The notes beneath the pieces were generated by a model. The model saw only the letters and a program-made list of their open reading frames with translations, was not told the origin of the DNA and made no database searches. 64,000 nucleotides of DNA from NCBI GenBank assembly GCA_027475525.1, contig JAMWFC010000117.1, positions 434,001 to 498,000 on the forward strand. Reading direction: 5' to 3'. This document shows positions 1 through 11,731 of this stretch, piece by piece. Position 1 is the first letter of the stretch. The number at the start of each line of letters is the position of its first letter. The translations under genes were made by a program, and so were the position numbers. The DNA comes from Macrolepiota albuminosa (Eukaryota > Basidiomycota > Agaricomycetes > Agaricales > Agaricaceae).

Positions 1-932
1 CATATAATGACCGTGTACCGTCTTCTGCAATGACGAGGCATAGTGTCTGGACCAGCCCGGTGTACTTTATGACACGGTTCACACTTGGCTGTCTCAGTCG
101 TGTTCGTAGAACCTTTAGTGACACGTGTGAGCACTAGCATGGCTTGAATGGTAAGAAAAGACGACGAATTTCGCTGTACCCGCGCTCCCGAGCATACCTA
201 ACCACTCCGCAGTGCCACCTAGGCCCTCCGTGATCTTTTTCAATCGCTCATACAAGACCCACTGGATCGCTATTTCCGCAACACCCAAATAGCTCGCACT
301 AAAACCCTTATAGAAGCCTTTTATGCCTTCATTTTTCATGATATTTTTGATGGTTTTCCCGCTGCTGGCGAGCATCTTCTGGCCTGAGATGTTCTCATGT
401 CGATCGGCAACTAGTTGGAGACGAGTCTTGGCAATGATGTGCTTCCCGTTGCCGTATGTATAAAAGATGATAGAACGGGCTGGGATAACGCCTACGAGAG
501 TCGGTCCGAGTCCCTTGAATAGAGCTTTAGGTGATTCTTCGCGGTAAATGTCCCTGTGTTCACACAAGTTCAGCTCCGCTGCTGAAAAAAAATTAAGGAG
601 GGGTAGAAGACATACCGTAGAATGTACCCTGTCTCGACGAAATTGTATAGCAAGCCACCTTGCCGTGGTACACCAACCACGACGCTCCCTTCGTTTGTCA
701 TCATACCGACAGATACGCTCTTTTCTCAAAATAGACTGGACTGCAGGCGCGTTTTAACCACGTCGAATGGGCTCGTTACAATCGCGCCACACATACCTCC
801 CAGCCTTTTTCAAGTACATTAGTATGTGATTCGCCTTAGAATTCACATTAAACGCGACTACCCTCCAGCTATGAAGTGTTGCCATGATTTGGCGGGAATA
901 AATGTGGTTCGAGCCGCAGATGAATCAGACAT
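1..932 (-). CDS. Mitochondrial carrier of the Rim2/SLC25A33-36 (pyrimidine nucleotide) type, 3'-partial and apparently disrupted
   Basis: A mitochondrial inner-membrane solute carrier; the Rim2 group exchanges pyrimidine nucleotides. The start at 932 gives MSDSSAARTTF, then an intron after WQHFIAGG and the first carrier signature SPFDVVKTRLQ. Further on come FKGLGPTLVGVIPARS and YGNGK, which are typical of the Rim2 group, then KTRLQL and GFYKGFSASYLGVAE, and near position 60 the motif VLRTRLRQ. The gene runs off the left edge. Three things are wrong. An in-frame TGA sits at complement 726-728, where relatives usually have Arg (CGA). About 40 residues expected between the GNGK motif and KTRLQL are missing. 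The segment expected before VLRTRLRQ (around a Pro-His-Glu) is also missing. It is either a decaying gene or damaged assembly. The family call is firm; the exact substrate is inferred from the family. Confidence 0.75.
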
Positions 933-1352
933 TAGACTATGAAATTAGGGGAGTATTAATAGATCGAGATTGAAGAAGATATGAGGGAAGAGATCTAGAA
1001 ACAGGAGGGGTGCCCTTGAGCAGCGACGAGGCGGCTGAGCGCTGGGGAAAAAAGAGTGACGTCCCTACAAACCTGCTCAATTTTCTGCATTAAATTATTC
1101 GAAGAAAATTGTGACAGATTGAATTAATTTTACTGTTTTTTTTTTACATTGTTTTGCAAAACAACATTATTCCTGCATATTAATCGCAGTTCTACCTGAA
1201 GCTTGAATAAGATGAGAAGCGTGTAGCCGTTCTTCTCACCGTCATGTGTGTGCCGACGCCGCCTTTACAGTTCTCAATTTCAATGGTTGTCCTTGTCCTT
1301 CACTCATCATCTGCCGTCCATTTCGTATCTCGTACACTGTTAAATACTCACA
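933..1352. promoter_or_regulatory. Divergent intergenic region, carrier / dioxygenase
   Basis: These 420 bp separate two divergently transcribed genes, so both promoters must lie here. There is a T-run near 1135-1147 and a pyrimidine-rich stretch at about 1290-1330 just before the dioxygenase start. I see no coding potential and no recognisable operator. Confidence 0.4.
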
Positions 1353-2510
1353 ATGACGGTTCAGACTGTTACTACGCAATCAGAATGGCGTAGAGCCATA
1401 GAATCTCTACCATCGACTCCTAACAACATTCCCGCTTTTTTTCTCGCTCATGGATCTCCGTTCTTAGCGTTCCCTGAGTCCGATGCCCATGGCCGACTGG
1501 GTCCTTATTCTGGCCCTACTGGCCCTTTGGCCAGTTTTCTCAAGGATTTCGGTCCCGCACTGCTGAAGAAGTATGAGCCTAGAGGAATCGTTGTTTTCAG
1601 TGCTCACTGGGAAACCTCTGGAACCCGCCTTGGTCTGTCGCTGTCTGATCTTGCTTTGCAGATTGATCAACCTCGAGTGCACAGTAACTGATTACGGAGA
1701 TGAGAACCCACTTCTAATGGATTATTATGGGTTCCAGCCTTCCATGTACAACTTGAAATTCAAATCTCAAGGCGATTCAGAGCTTTCACAACGCATCGTG
1801 CAGCTGTATCACGAAGTTAGGCATATCTTTTGCTTAAGCAGAATTTGATCTCAATGTTCGTCTTTTCCAGGCTGGTCAATCTGCGAGGACTACGTCCAAA
1901 CTTGAGGCCCGCGGTGAAGATGGACGTGGCTTTGAAGGCCCTGGTCTGGATCACGGCGTCTTCATTCCTTTCAAGTTGATGTTTGGGGAAGAGTTGACTG
2001 GCGTCCCCATTGTACAAGTCTCAATTGATTCAAGCCTGAGCCCAGAGAGAAATTGGGCCTTGGGTAAGGCCGTTGCTAAACTGAGGTTTGCATTTCACGA
2101 CAAACCTGACTGACAGATATTTGATCATGGCATTAAAATCTAGAGAAGAAGGAATCTTGATCATATCTGGTGGACTGACCTTCCACAACTTACGAGACTT
2201 TGCTTCCTTCTCGCCTGACAACTGTCGACCTGTACACCGAGAGTTTGATCGAGCCATTTTTGATGCTGTCACCACACTAGATGTACGCACATGATTAACT
2301 CACTAATGTACCTGTATTGAATACCGATGTCAGGCCGACAAGCGCAAGGAAGCGATGGTGAACCTGACGAAACATCCGAGTTTCCGTGCTTCTCATCCCA
2401 GAGAAGAGCACTTTGTACCACTCTATGTTGCTGCTGGTGCTGGTGAGGGAGGAAATGTTCGAGTTGTGACAAGCTTGTACGGTGCTCCGACATTTGCCTT
2501 CGGTGTATAA
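1353..2510 (+). CDS. Extradiol ring-cleavage dioxygenase, class III / LigB (DODA-type)
   Basis: A non-heme metal dioxygenase of the LigB superfamily, related to 4,5-DOPA dioxygenases that open catechol rings. Five exons can be joined: 1353-1632, 1685-1816, 1871-2085, 2117-2282 and 2334-2510, all with GT-AG introns of 31-54 bp. The product is about 320 residues, normal for the family. Diagnostic motifs are FFLAHGSP (metal-ligand His) near residue 33, FSAHWE (second His), VTDYGDENPLLMDYYGF after the first splice, GLDHGVFIPF, and GGLTFHNLRDF in exon 4. The protein ends in YGAPTFAFGV. The frame is intact throughout. It is probably cytosolic, since no signal peptide is visible. The substrate cannot be read from the sequence. 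Confidence 0.88.
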
Positions 2511-2992
2511 CATGGAACGAGTCCTGTTACCAGCACGAACGTGGGGGCCGCTGTACAGAATAAAAATACAGATACAGAATATATATATTGAAGTGAATGC
2601 ATTTTACGCATCACATGATTTCCCATATCGTTGCCACGCGTCAAGTTTTGACGGCATACTGAACATCGCTTGCTGTTGTCCAGTGACTGCATGATTCCTA
2701 CCCTTCGTACTTTTCATTGTCCAGCTACCATCTCCAACCACCAACTCCAACTCAAGAGCGTAGTGCGTACGCCCCGATATCTATTCGTACGATTTCAACC
2801 ATATTTTCCTAGTTTTCCGACCAACATTACTGACAACTTCTAACTAGAACTGCCATCCTTCCTTACCGTAGTTTTAGCGGTGTTTTGGCTTAATCTTGGC
2901 TACTTTCGTCTATTTTCCCTCTAATACCATTGATCCATCTCTGCTCCTCAACATTTTTCGTAACAAAAATCAGCGCGGTTTGCTTTGTACCC
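2511..2992. other. Intergenic, dioxygenase 3' end to PKA 5' leader
   Basis: This 482-bp stretch between two same-strand genes has no convincing ORF. The last 250 bp are pyrimidine-rich, as expected for a fungal 5' leader, with several CT tracts before the PKA start. Confidence 0.35.
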
Positions 2993-4474
2993 ATGGCTCC
3001 CCTTGCGGTTGTGATTCCACACACATCCCAAGTTACTTCTGAGGCCAGTCGCAGGCCCTCCTTGGCTAATTCGTCTGTCTTTAGTTCTCGAGACTCTCGT
3101 AGTCTGATTGCTAAGGCTCCAATGACGCCGCCCCTCTCTCCAGGCAACAGTGATTTAGGTGGTGATGCAAAGACGGCGGATGAGGAGGTTCAGAACAGCG
3201 ATGATTCCAACCCTTGTCTGGCCGGCTCGGATACGGCTATTTCTCCCCGATCAGATACAGAAATGGACGTTGACAATCCAGCCATGTTGGCTTCACCAAC
3301 TCGCCCGCTTCGTCTTCTGGAGGACGAGAAGGTACACCTTCAAAAGTCAGGCCTCAAACTATGGGACTTCGAAGTACGGGGGACCCTAGGTTGGTACCTC
3401 TGAGCATTGTAGTCTTGCAAAAATCAGCTAACTGCTTGTGGAAGGTTCTGGTACCTTTGCCAAAGTCCTCCTTGTTAGAGTCAGACACCGGTTATCCACA
3501 GTACATCCAGGCACACAGACCCACTTTGCAATGAAAGTCCTCCGCAAGACTGACATCGTAAAGCTTCGTCAAGTCGAACATGTCAACGCAGAACGATACA
3601 TCCTCTCGCGGGTGTCCCACCCTTTCGTGGTTGACCTTTTTGCTACTTTTCAAGACAGTGTTAACGTTTATATGCTGATGTCTTATGTTCCTGGTGGCGA
3701 ACTCTTCACACATCTGCGACGCGCTCGACGCTTCACACCAGACGTGACCCGTTTTTATCTGGCAACCATCATTTTGGCTCTCAAATATCTACACTCCTTC
3801 AACATCATCTATCGTGACCTCAAACCTGAGAATCTACTTCTTGACGCTCGTGGTTATCTTCGCTTGACTGACTTCGGGTTTGCCAAAATTGTTGACGACC
3901 GTACATGGACCCTATGTGGCACTCCTGAATATCTTGCTCCTGAGATTATTCAATCTGATGGTCACGGTAAAGCAGCAGATTGGTGGGCATGCGGCGTGCT
4001 CTGTTATGAGATGCTTGTTGGTTATCCTCCTTTTTTTGACGAATCACCCTACGGCATTTATGAAAAGATTTTAAATGGGCATATCAACTGGCCACGGACC
4101 ATGGATCCCTTGTCTCGAGACCTCATTCGAGCATTTTTGAATCCAGATAGGACGAAACGCCTTGGAAACATGATTGGAGGGCCTCAGGATATTCTAGATC
4201 ACCCATGGTTCAGAGGCGTTGATTGGTGTGCATTGGAACGCCGCGAGATTAACGTGAGATCAATTTTCAACTTGCCCTGTTACTGTCAATGTTGACATTT
4301 TTTTTCATTTAGGCTCCGATCATCCCTCACACTTCCTCTCTCGATGACACTCGTCATTTCGTGCATCAGCCTCTCCCTTCTCCAGAAGAAATGCCTGGTT
4401 TAGTAGAGGAAGAACAACCGCTTGCCCTTCATCAACGCTTCGACCCTATAGCTTACCAGTTCCTTGAATTCTAG
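2993..4474 (+). CDS. cAMP-dependent protein kinase catalytic subunit (AGC kinase)
   Basis: Ser/Thr kinase of the cAMP pathway. The start at 2993 (MAPLAVVIP) gives a Ser/Pro-rich N-terminal tail of about 130 residues. The kinase domain follows: LGSGTFAKVLLVR spans the first splice (intron 3390-3444), then FAMKVLRK (ATP Lys), YRDLKPENLL (catalytic loop), TDFGFAK, and activation loop TWTLCGTPEYLAPE with the PKA-type activating Thr. A second intron (4254-4312) precedes the C-terminal exon, which ends FLEF, the hydrophobic FxxF end typical of PKA catalytic subunits rather than S6K or PKC. An ATG in the same frame at 2930 would add 21 residues; I prefer 2993 because the added residues look unrelated to the family. 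The frame is intact. Confidence 0.93.
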
Positions 4475-4979
4475 TCATTTTGGTGTCATCCCTCCTTATC
4501 CTGGTGAGCAAGGATCTTCGCATTCGGCCGGAGTCTTTCGAAGAAGCCACCTCTCACTGTACACTTTTCGTTTCGGTTTTCATCCTCTAGATAATTCTTC
4601 TATCGTTATTTTCGCGACCTTCGCAGATCCAGACCTAATCTTTCTTCGATTTCTCGTGATCTGAATTCTACATGCTTGGAGTATGTATCAATATCAATTA
4701 GTATCCAACCTACACTCGCCCTTCTATCTTGCCTCTGCGCGTATACCGCTTTCCTTACACTTTACAAATGTCTTGATAAATCGCTCTTTGTGTATATTCG
4801 TAGTCTTATTTTCCTTGCACTCCAGGTAGTGTAGCTCCTGTCTCATCTACTGTCGTGTATTGTTATAGATATTGAAGTGTTTTGTGACCCCCTGACCGGT
4901 CGACCTCACGTCCATTTTTGTAACGTATTATATAAGCTTTTGTATCTTCGCGGCTGACGCGAAACGCTTTCCATCAAGT
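4475..4979. other. Intergenic, PKA 3' region
   Basis: About 505 bp, T-rich. It contains the presumed PKA 3' UTR and the promoter of the WD40 gene. No coding signal was seen. Confidence 0.35.
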
Positions 4980-6569
4980 ATGGCGAACGATGTATCGACT
5001 TTCCTCGTTTCCGAAGCTCAGCTGATCCTGGATGAAGTGTGTCACTTTCTTGCTCGCAACTGCACTTTCACCTAAAAGGGCGCATTCAAGGCCCGTCGTC
5101 AAAAATCGGAAAGGATAAAGACCTTCGGCTCTCCAATTCAACTCAATGGAAAAGCTTTGGCTATTCAAGTACACGAAAGTTACGTCTGGATTGCCGAGAA
5201 CACTGCTGTTGTGAGAAAGCTTGACTTGGAGGTATTTGACCCTTGCGGCCAGCGAATGAGTTAAAGAATGAATTGTCTCGATAGTCTGGTAAAACTGTTC
5301 AACTCTATAAAGGGCACACTGGCCCTGTAACAACCCTAGCATTTACTGACATGGAACTGGGATCCGGTGACAGAAAGATTCTCATCACAGGTTCTTGGGA
5401 CCGGGTAAATGACTCACTCTTTTGAGCCCAAGATACGCGGACTGACTGACCAGGGAAGACTATCAGAGTATGGAATACAGACGTAAATCCTTTTATCCTC
5501 AGCTCTGTTCTTGATAACATTGCTTACCCGTTTCTCGTAGACAAAGGAACTGCTCTCGACAACCAACGATGCTCATAGCGATTTTATCAAGAGCTTGTTT
5601 ATCTTATCGTCACATAACTTGTTGATCTCGTCTGGCTCAGATAAGGTTGTACGCTTCTGGTGTGTGTGCATTAACTACAATAATATTCCTAACCAGCAAA
5701 TGGTATACAATCAGGGACCTTACTACACCACAGGAAAAGAAGCCTCTGAGAAACTTGGGATCTATTTCTTCGCATACACGACCTGTTGAATGTCTTTACG
5801 CAAGCACATGCTCTGACACTTCCGCCTTTTTATATACCGCAGATACCGTGGGTATTATCAAGTTTTGGTTGCTAACGAAAGATGGAGAATCCCTGCCGTC
5901 ATGGCATGGCACACTTCAAGAGGAACTAACACATCATCGGACAAGAATAAATGAGATTTCGTACGGCTTGGACTATCTCTGGACAGGTATGACAATTCCT
6001 AGTCACAATCGACTACTCTTGACGGAATATGTACGCAGCGTCTGCGGATGGGACCGTGCAGGTGTTGAACAGAGCTTCACTGAGTTCTGTTCAGAAGCCT
6101 CTACCCCCAATAGAGCATCATGTACCCGTCAGATCTATACTTCCACTTGCCTTGACAGAGCTTGGAGAACCGTATCTCCTAACAGGAGCGGGTGACATAA
6201 TGCGAGTATACGATGTATCGACTGCTGATGAGCCAGAACTCATCAGAGAGATGGATGCACACTGGCATGACATCACAGCAATTCGCCTCTGGAAGCGGAT
6301 AACTGCTGGAGTTGATGGAACGACTCGGATAGAACCATGGATTGTTACTACTAGTTTAGACGGTACCATCCGCAAATGGAGGCTGAGTGGTACGATCCAG
6401 GTTTGATCTCCAAAATCAGTAGCTGAGAGACTGAACAGAACTCCTGTCTCCCCCTCCTACACCAAAAGAGCAAGGAATATCCGTGTCAGCTCCGACTACG
6501 TGCACCCAAAAGGTCGGATTTGAGATGACGGAAGACGAAGAGCGTGAACTGGCAGAGCTTATGGATTGA
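4980..6569 (+). CDS. WD40-repeat protein of unknown role
   Basis: A multi-exon beta-propeller protein of roughly 430 residues. It starts MANDVSTFLVSEAQ and continues through KTFGSPIQLNGKALAIQV, GHTGPVTTLAFTD, ITGSWDRTIRVWNTD, SSGSDKVVRFWDL and TASADGTVQVLN to TTSLDGTIRKWRLS. These are WD-type blades, several ending in WD-like dipeptides. Introns are 45-60 bp and each splice restores the propeller frame. The last intron (6390-6438) leads to a Pro-rich then acidic tail ending EDEERELAELMD. Such proteins act as interaction platforms; no partner can be read from the sequence and I do not assign a symbol. Confidence 0.82.
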
Positions 6570-7573
6570 GAGCAAGGTGGCTGACTTTGCATGTAGCTCT
6601 TACGTGTTACAGAAGTCCGCCCTCGTTCCACACTGGAAAATATGAATGTTCATCTAGCGTATTTTCCTTCATCCCTTGGGAACTTGGTCCTTGTTCTCCT
6701 ACTCTTTCGCCCGCATGTCTAGCGCAGGTAATGACCTGTGTTCAACGTGAAACGTTGATTTGTACATTCTAAATGATATCAGTCTCGCGAAACCCCAACT
6801 ACCTACTTTCGAAGATGGGGTTAATTTTGAGACTGTACGACGGGCGTGAACAACGTCTTCGAGCGTGAAAACAAATCGTCTGAGTCTTTGACGAGCACTA
6901 CAAAGTTTGCCAGTCAACACTCTTTCCGAGTCTAGGCTGTTGACACATATATTGTAATACAGATCGCTGTCTGGGCGTAGAGTGGCTGTCCCATCCTAAA
7001 AGGACCACGATCGCCACTAAATTAATCGGTTCATAACTAGGAAAGGTAATTACACTTTCACCCCTCCTCTTTGGTCCAGGCTCGCTGGTCTATCAGAAAC
7101 TTCGTCTTCTCCTTGTAATCAGGCACTCTTCCATCATATTACGAAGAGCGTTACCTATCCTTTTCTTTTCTTTCAGTCTTCATTAGACGGCAGAACATGG
7201 AAAGGTTACAATCCGGTGTGTTTCTTCTTTTGAAGTTTTCAGGAACATTGTAATTACAGGATTGCAAGACAGCTGAACAGGTACCTGTTCAGTTGTCCAG
7301 ACTTTTTGTTGTACTGTTCTGTTAGGCACGCTTAAAGCTTGCTTACACGTAGCGGTCGAACCTTATCATTGAAATCATAGAAGTTTAATGCAGTATGTCA
7401 TGCAACTTCCCAAATTTCAGACAAGGTATAAAAAAGTGCACAGGTTTCAGATAACAAGTTAGGTGGTGTCGTTGGCTAATAAGTGATATGTATGATAATG
7501 AAATACTGTGATATGCTCCTATTTCCAGTCAACCATCCGTTCAGAAAAATTGAGACTAAATAGATAAACCATG
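6570..7573. other. Convergent intergenic region with a perfect palindrome
   Basis: About 1 kb between the WD40 gene and the 3' end of the nitronate monooxygenase gene. No ORF here looks like protein. The one structured element is a perfect 20-bp palindrome at 7273-7292. Confidence 0.4.
7273..7292. repeat. Perfect 20-bp palindrome
   Basis: CTGAACAGGTACCTGTTCAG is identical to its own reverse complement, centred on a KpnI-like GGTACC core. It lies outside genes, about 280 bp past the nitronate monooxygenase stop. It could be a dimeric protein binding site or a cruciform, or chance. Confidence 0.5.
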
Positions 7574-9244
7574 CTACAACTTCGCGCGGACCACCAGACC
7601 TTGAGCATTTCTCAGGCTGGCTGCCGCCATATTCACAAGTTCGTCCACACTTTAGACAGGGAGATTAGCGAGGGGGCGCAGACTTTAAGGAGGTGGAAGA
7701 AACTCACATTTCTTTTGCATATTTGATATCCTTGAAGAGCAATCTCAATAATTTATGATTCTAAAAAGAAAAGAAAGAAACGCACGTTTATGGACCCCGC
7801 GACACGTCCCATTAGCCCTGTGAAGAGAGATCAGGCCGCGTCCTTCAGGAAACATTGGGCTAGCTTACACGCGAAACCAGGAATTGACTGGTCAGGATGT
7901 CTTTGAAGTTCAACGTCGTGAGGGACTTTCCCTTCTGCAAGCAAAGCATCCATCTCGGCCCGTCTTTTCGTCTCCCTAAAGATTTACTGATGAAGCGCGG
8001 TTGGCACAAAAGCGCGAGAAACGGAACTCACCAGTCTGTGACGTACGGAGTCTTTCGCACACTCATAGGGCGACCCGAATAAATCAAAGTGCGAGTCACA
8101 TCATCATAACCAGCAGTGAGAACCATATCCTTGTGTTTCTTGGGAGCGCCGGCCTCTACACTGGCTACAAACCGTGTTCCTACCCAGACACCTGAGGCAC
8201 CATATCTGAAGAAATAAAGTGAATCACCACAAGATCCAGGCTGAAGGAGACAATACTGACGCGAGGGCAGCGGCTAAACCGCGACCGTCGGCAATGCCAC
8301 CGGCCGCTACAACTATGATGGGCTCACCCGTCAGGGGACTCGTTTTGCCTTTGCAAGCGTCCACGACCGCGGGAATCAGAATGGAAAAGGCCGTATCCCC
8401 GGTGTGTCCGCCTCCTTCTCCACCCTGGGCACAAATGATGTCGACACCTGAAAGGAAAGGTATATAAGAGATCGGTTCAAGTTCGAGGCAAGATATACTT
8501 CACCTTGAGCAAGCGCCTTGGGAACGTGCTGCATGTTAAAGGTGTCAGGTCAGGCACAGTGAGACTTTGCTTTAAAGACAAACCTTTGGGTGGCCGACCA
8601 TGCTAACAAGATGGAGTATTTTAAGCATCACTCGTGTAAATAAAATCTCAAAGACATCACCCTCACTTCATGACAGGGATACCAGCAGTGTGTAGTTTGT
8701 CGACTGCCCATTTGGGTGGGACGCCGACAGCGCAAACAAATAACGACGCTTTGCTTCTGATAATTACATCGATAAGTTCTGGGAGTTGCCCATTGGTGTA
8801 GTCCCTCTGGTCGAGAAAGGTAATCAATCAGGAAAGGGATGTCGAGCTAGTAGACGCAACGAACATTTGTTCTTCTGGCATTGCCTCCAACTTGAGGAAT
8901 TAGTAGATCAACGCCAAAAGGCGCGTTCTTATCCTCGAGATTGCTCTTGAGTTCGTCAATAGAACCCTGGAGGAACTTTGGGCTCTGGCGAACACCGCCA
9001 ATGACACCAATGCCACCTGCAAGACATCAATGAAGGTGTTCTAAAGGTGATGGTTATTGGCTTGCCTGCATTGGTGACAGCAGCGGCGAGCTTTGGGCCT
9101 GCTGCGACGTTCATGCTAAGGATATTTATTAATAATGACAGTTTTTGAGGACAAGTTTGCGAACTACCCAGCGAGCATGACGGGGTGGTTGATATTAAAC
9201 AATCTTGTGAGGGGGGTCGAGAAGATGGGCTGGGATGAAGGCAT
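7574..9244 (-). CDS. Nitronate monooxygenase (2-nitropropane dioxygenase family)
   Basis: FMN-dependent oxygenase that detoxifies alkyl nitronates such as propionate 3-nitronate. The start at 9244 gives MPSSQPIFSTPLTRLF, then NHPVMLAG spliced to MNVAAGPKLAAAVTNAG, the class hallmark. The next exons contain DELKSNLEDKNAPFGVDLL, ALAQGVDIICAQGGEGGGHT with the conserved His-Thr of the active site, and VVAAGGIADGRGLAAALA (FMN phosphate loop). The last exon ends in NAQGLVVRAKL before TAG at 7574-7576. Exons are short with introns of about 50-90 bp. The reverse-strand ORF at 8219-8467 is only its antisense shadow. It shares a 157-bp divergent promoter with the heme lyase gene. Confidence 0.9.
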
Positions 9245-9401
9245 TGTGGGGCAACGTGTGGAGAAACGGTAAGCGATTCATTTATATAGGCTGATGAGAA
9301 ATGTGCTCCCATTCAGAGTTGTCCCAGGTGGGACTGCCGGACCGAGCGCGATTGCCGCGGACATGACGGGATCAAATTCTGTTTTGATTTTTTCCGTGAC
9401 C

Positions 9402-10092
9402 ATGTCCGCTGGTTGTCCCGTCGACCATACAAAGGTCTCGTCCCAGTCCTGTCCCGTAGATCATAGCTCCACCCCATCCACTTCTTCATGGACCCAGAAT
9501 TTCTCCAGTGGCCCCTCTTCATCCCATGCACCCCTCTCCTCTGATCGCGAAACATCTTCAATTCCCCGACTCAATGACGGCAATTGGGTCTATCCTTCAG
9601 AAGCCCAGTTCTTTGCTGCTATGGCTCGCAAAAATCACAATCCACAAGCCGCGGACATGAAGACTATTGTCCCCATACATAATGCCGTCAATGAACGTGC
9701 CTGGGCAGAGGTCTTGAAATGGGAGGCTGGTAGAGGCGGAGACGCATGTGGTGGAGTAAAGCTTGTCAATTTCCAAGGCAAACCCAATGAGAGGAGTCCA
9801 AAGGCTCGGTGGAAGATGCTTCTTGGGTTTGTCGTCTCACTCTCGTTGTCTTGAGGCCCTAACGTGTTACGACAGCTATTCTGCACCTTTTGATCGACAC
9901 GACTGGATTGTCGACCGTTGTGGTGTCCGAACACGCTATATCATTGATTTCTACACTGGACATAGTCAGGGATCGTCTGGTAATAACCTGTCTTTCTACC
10001 TGGATGTGCGCCCCGCATTAGACACTTGGGAAGGCATCAACATGAGGGTTCAACACTTTCTTCGGACGCGGTTTAGATCGTCATCCGCATAG
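9402..10092 (+). CDS. CYC3: Cytochrome c heme lyase (holocytochrome c synthase)
   Basis: Attaches heme to apocytochrome c in the mitochondrial intermembrane space. From 9402 the protein begins MSAGCPVDH, and SCPVDH follows; these Cys-Pro motifs are heme-regulatory signatures of the family. Then come GNWVYPSEAQFFAAMARK, MKTIVPIHNAVNERAWAEV, FDRHDWIVDRCG and VRYIIDFYTG-like sequence (here VRTRYIIDFYTG). One intron (GT at the end of MLLG, AG before YSAPFDRHDW) is removed. Upstream in-frame Met codons exist at 9294 and 9363, but the family starts close to the first CP motif, so I chose 9402. It could be a cytochrome c or c1 enzyme. It ends 65 bp from the convergent SSF1 stop. Confidence 0.9.
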
Positions 10093-10157
10093 TACGTGGC
10101 TTAGCCAAAAGCCAAGTCATTCCCTACGTACAGTCATATATACTTTGCCAATATAGG

Positions 10158-11642
10158 CTAGCGCTTTCCTTCTCTCCTTGACTTTTTTACTGGCCGTTCG
10201 ACTTCTTCATCTGTACTATTCTGTAAGTCTGCATCTTCATCTATGTCTTCGGTGTCGTCGTCAATTTCTTCGTCATCATCCCAGTTATCGCTGTCATCAT
10301 CAGACTCATTTTCATGTTCGTCTCCATCAACTTCTGCGTCTTCCGCATCTTGGTCATCCATAACCTCATCCTCAAACTCGCCTTCTGCCTTCTTACCATT
10401 AGATTTAGCGAGAGCTTTTTTGCGTTGTACATTGCGTTCTTGTTCTTCTCGTCGTTCCTTTTTCAATATTGCTTTGGCAGCATGTTCCGCTTTCAGTTCT
10501 TCCATCTCTTTCTTTGTCTTCTTCACTGTGGGCATGTCAGACATTAACCTCCAAAATCAAACAAACCACAAACCAAAGTGATGGTAAATTACATTCCCTT
10601 CCTTCCCAGGGATACCTTCAACTATTTTGACCAGCCGTAACTCCATTCTCGGCCCAATTTCATCGAGCCTGACTGCTCTCCTCTGACCCTTCTTGTTGTT
10701 TCTTCCAACATAGTCATCGGCCAGATCAATAGCATCCCCATCATCCCCTGCGACACTTTCTGTTGAGGAGGCCGCACTCTCATATCCTCCGTCTGGTCCA
10801 AGGTCCCCCTTTCTTCTAAGCACAAAGTCTGCTATGTCCTTTTCGTTACCAAGGTCGAGGATGTTCGACGTCGGGCCCTTGGTTGTGGCGCCTTCAAGAA
10901 CGCGTCGGACGCGTTTGGACACACCATAAGGTTTTACTGTAATCAAGTAATGGCGGAAATCTACTGTTTCGCGGCTGGAATTGTAAGATATAAGAACCAC
11001 TCTTCTTGCCGAGGAAAGCGTCAAGGTCTGTGGAGAGAGAGGCGGGAACATGGTTTGGAAGGTTTTCATTAGAAGCGGGATATGTGGGGGTGTTGTTGGA
11101 GATGGAGGAGGAAACGATGCGAGCACTAGCTATGGACAAGTCTCAATCTGGTTCAAGCTTGTGCTATCAACCATGCACTCACAAGAGGGGAACTAAGGTA
11201 TTCCATTCCGATACTTCTTGCTCTTCGTGAGACATTGAGGATATCTTTTATAAGACTGTACCGTTCTACCCGAAAGCTAAGCGTTGGACCAGCGGAGAGA
11301 CGAACAATTCTGAGTGAAGGAGCAATATCTGTCAACGTGAACGCAAGTAAGTGTGTGACTCCTAAGGCCGGTGCCATTGTCAAGAAGTCTTTGAGTTTAT
11401 TACGTTTCCTTTCCTTTCTTCAACGTCAAAATTTTTACATAGCACGCAGAGTGATGTTAACTAGAACACACTTTTAGACGGCTGGCAGTATTTGGTTCCA
11501 TAACTTTACGGACGTCGCGCACGAGTTGACTGAGCGAAGAGCCGACTTGGCCATGCTTGATAATGAAAGATTTGGGAACCCCTTGCTCAGGCGTTGAGAT
11601 AGGGCCCTTGAGATGTGTTCTGTTTTTACGTTTGCGCCCCAT
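10158..11642 (-). CDS. SSF1: Ribosome biogenesis protein SSF1/Peter Pan (Brix domain)
   Basis: Nucleolar factor for 60S subunit assembly. The start at 11642 gives MGRKRKNRTHLKGP, then PKSFIIKHGQVGSSLSQLVRD and VMEPNTASRLK. Later exons read KRNKLKDFLTMAPALGVTH, FTLTDIAPSLRIVRLSAGPT and LSFRVERYSLIKDIL, a clear Brix pattern. Next come FRHYLITVKPYGVSKRVRRV and PRMELRLVKIVEGIPGKEG. The C-terminal exon is a Lys/Glu coiled stretch followed by a very acidic tail and a basic end (VKKSRREGKR). Serine-rich ORFs seen on the other strand at 10243-10581 come only from the antisense of this acidic tail. It is divergent from the next gene with only 89 bp between the starts. Confidence 0.93.
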
Positions 11643-11731
11643 TGCTCTGATTGAAAGCAAGAGGAGAAAACTTTTTAGGATATTTGCAGTAGTTGGGATC
11701 GGCAAACAGCGTTATTACGCCGGTTAACATC
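11643..11731. promoter_or_regulatory. 89-bp bidirectional promoter, SSF1 / unknown gene
   Basis: The only DNA between two divergent start codons. Both 5' leaders and core promoters must fit in or overlap the neighbouring coding regions. I see no TATA box. Confidence 0.4.

Noticed and set aside
8219..8467. Pro/Ala-rich plus-strand ORF
   Set aside because: Exact antisense of the nitronate monooxygenase exon carrying GGEGGGHT.
10243..10581. Serine-rich plus-strand ORF
   Set aside because: Antisense of the acidic (Asp/Glu) tail of SSF1; poly-Ser is the expected shadow.
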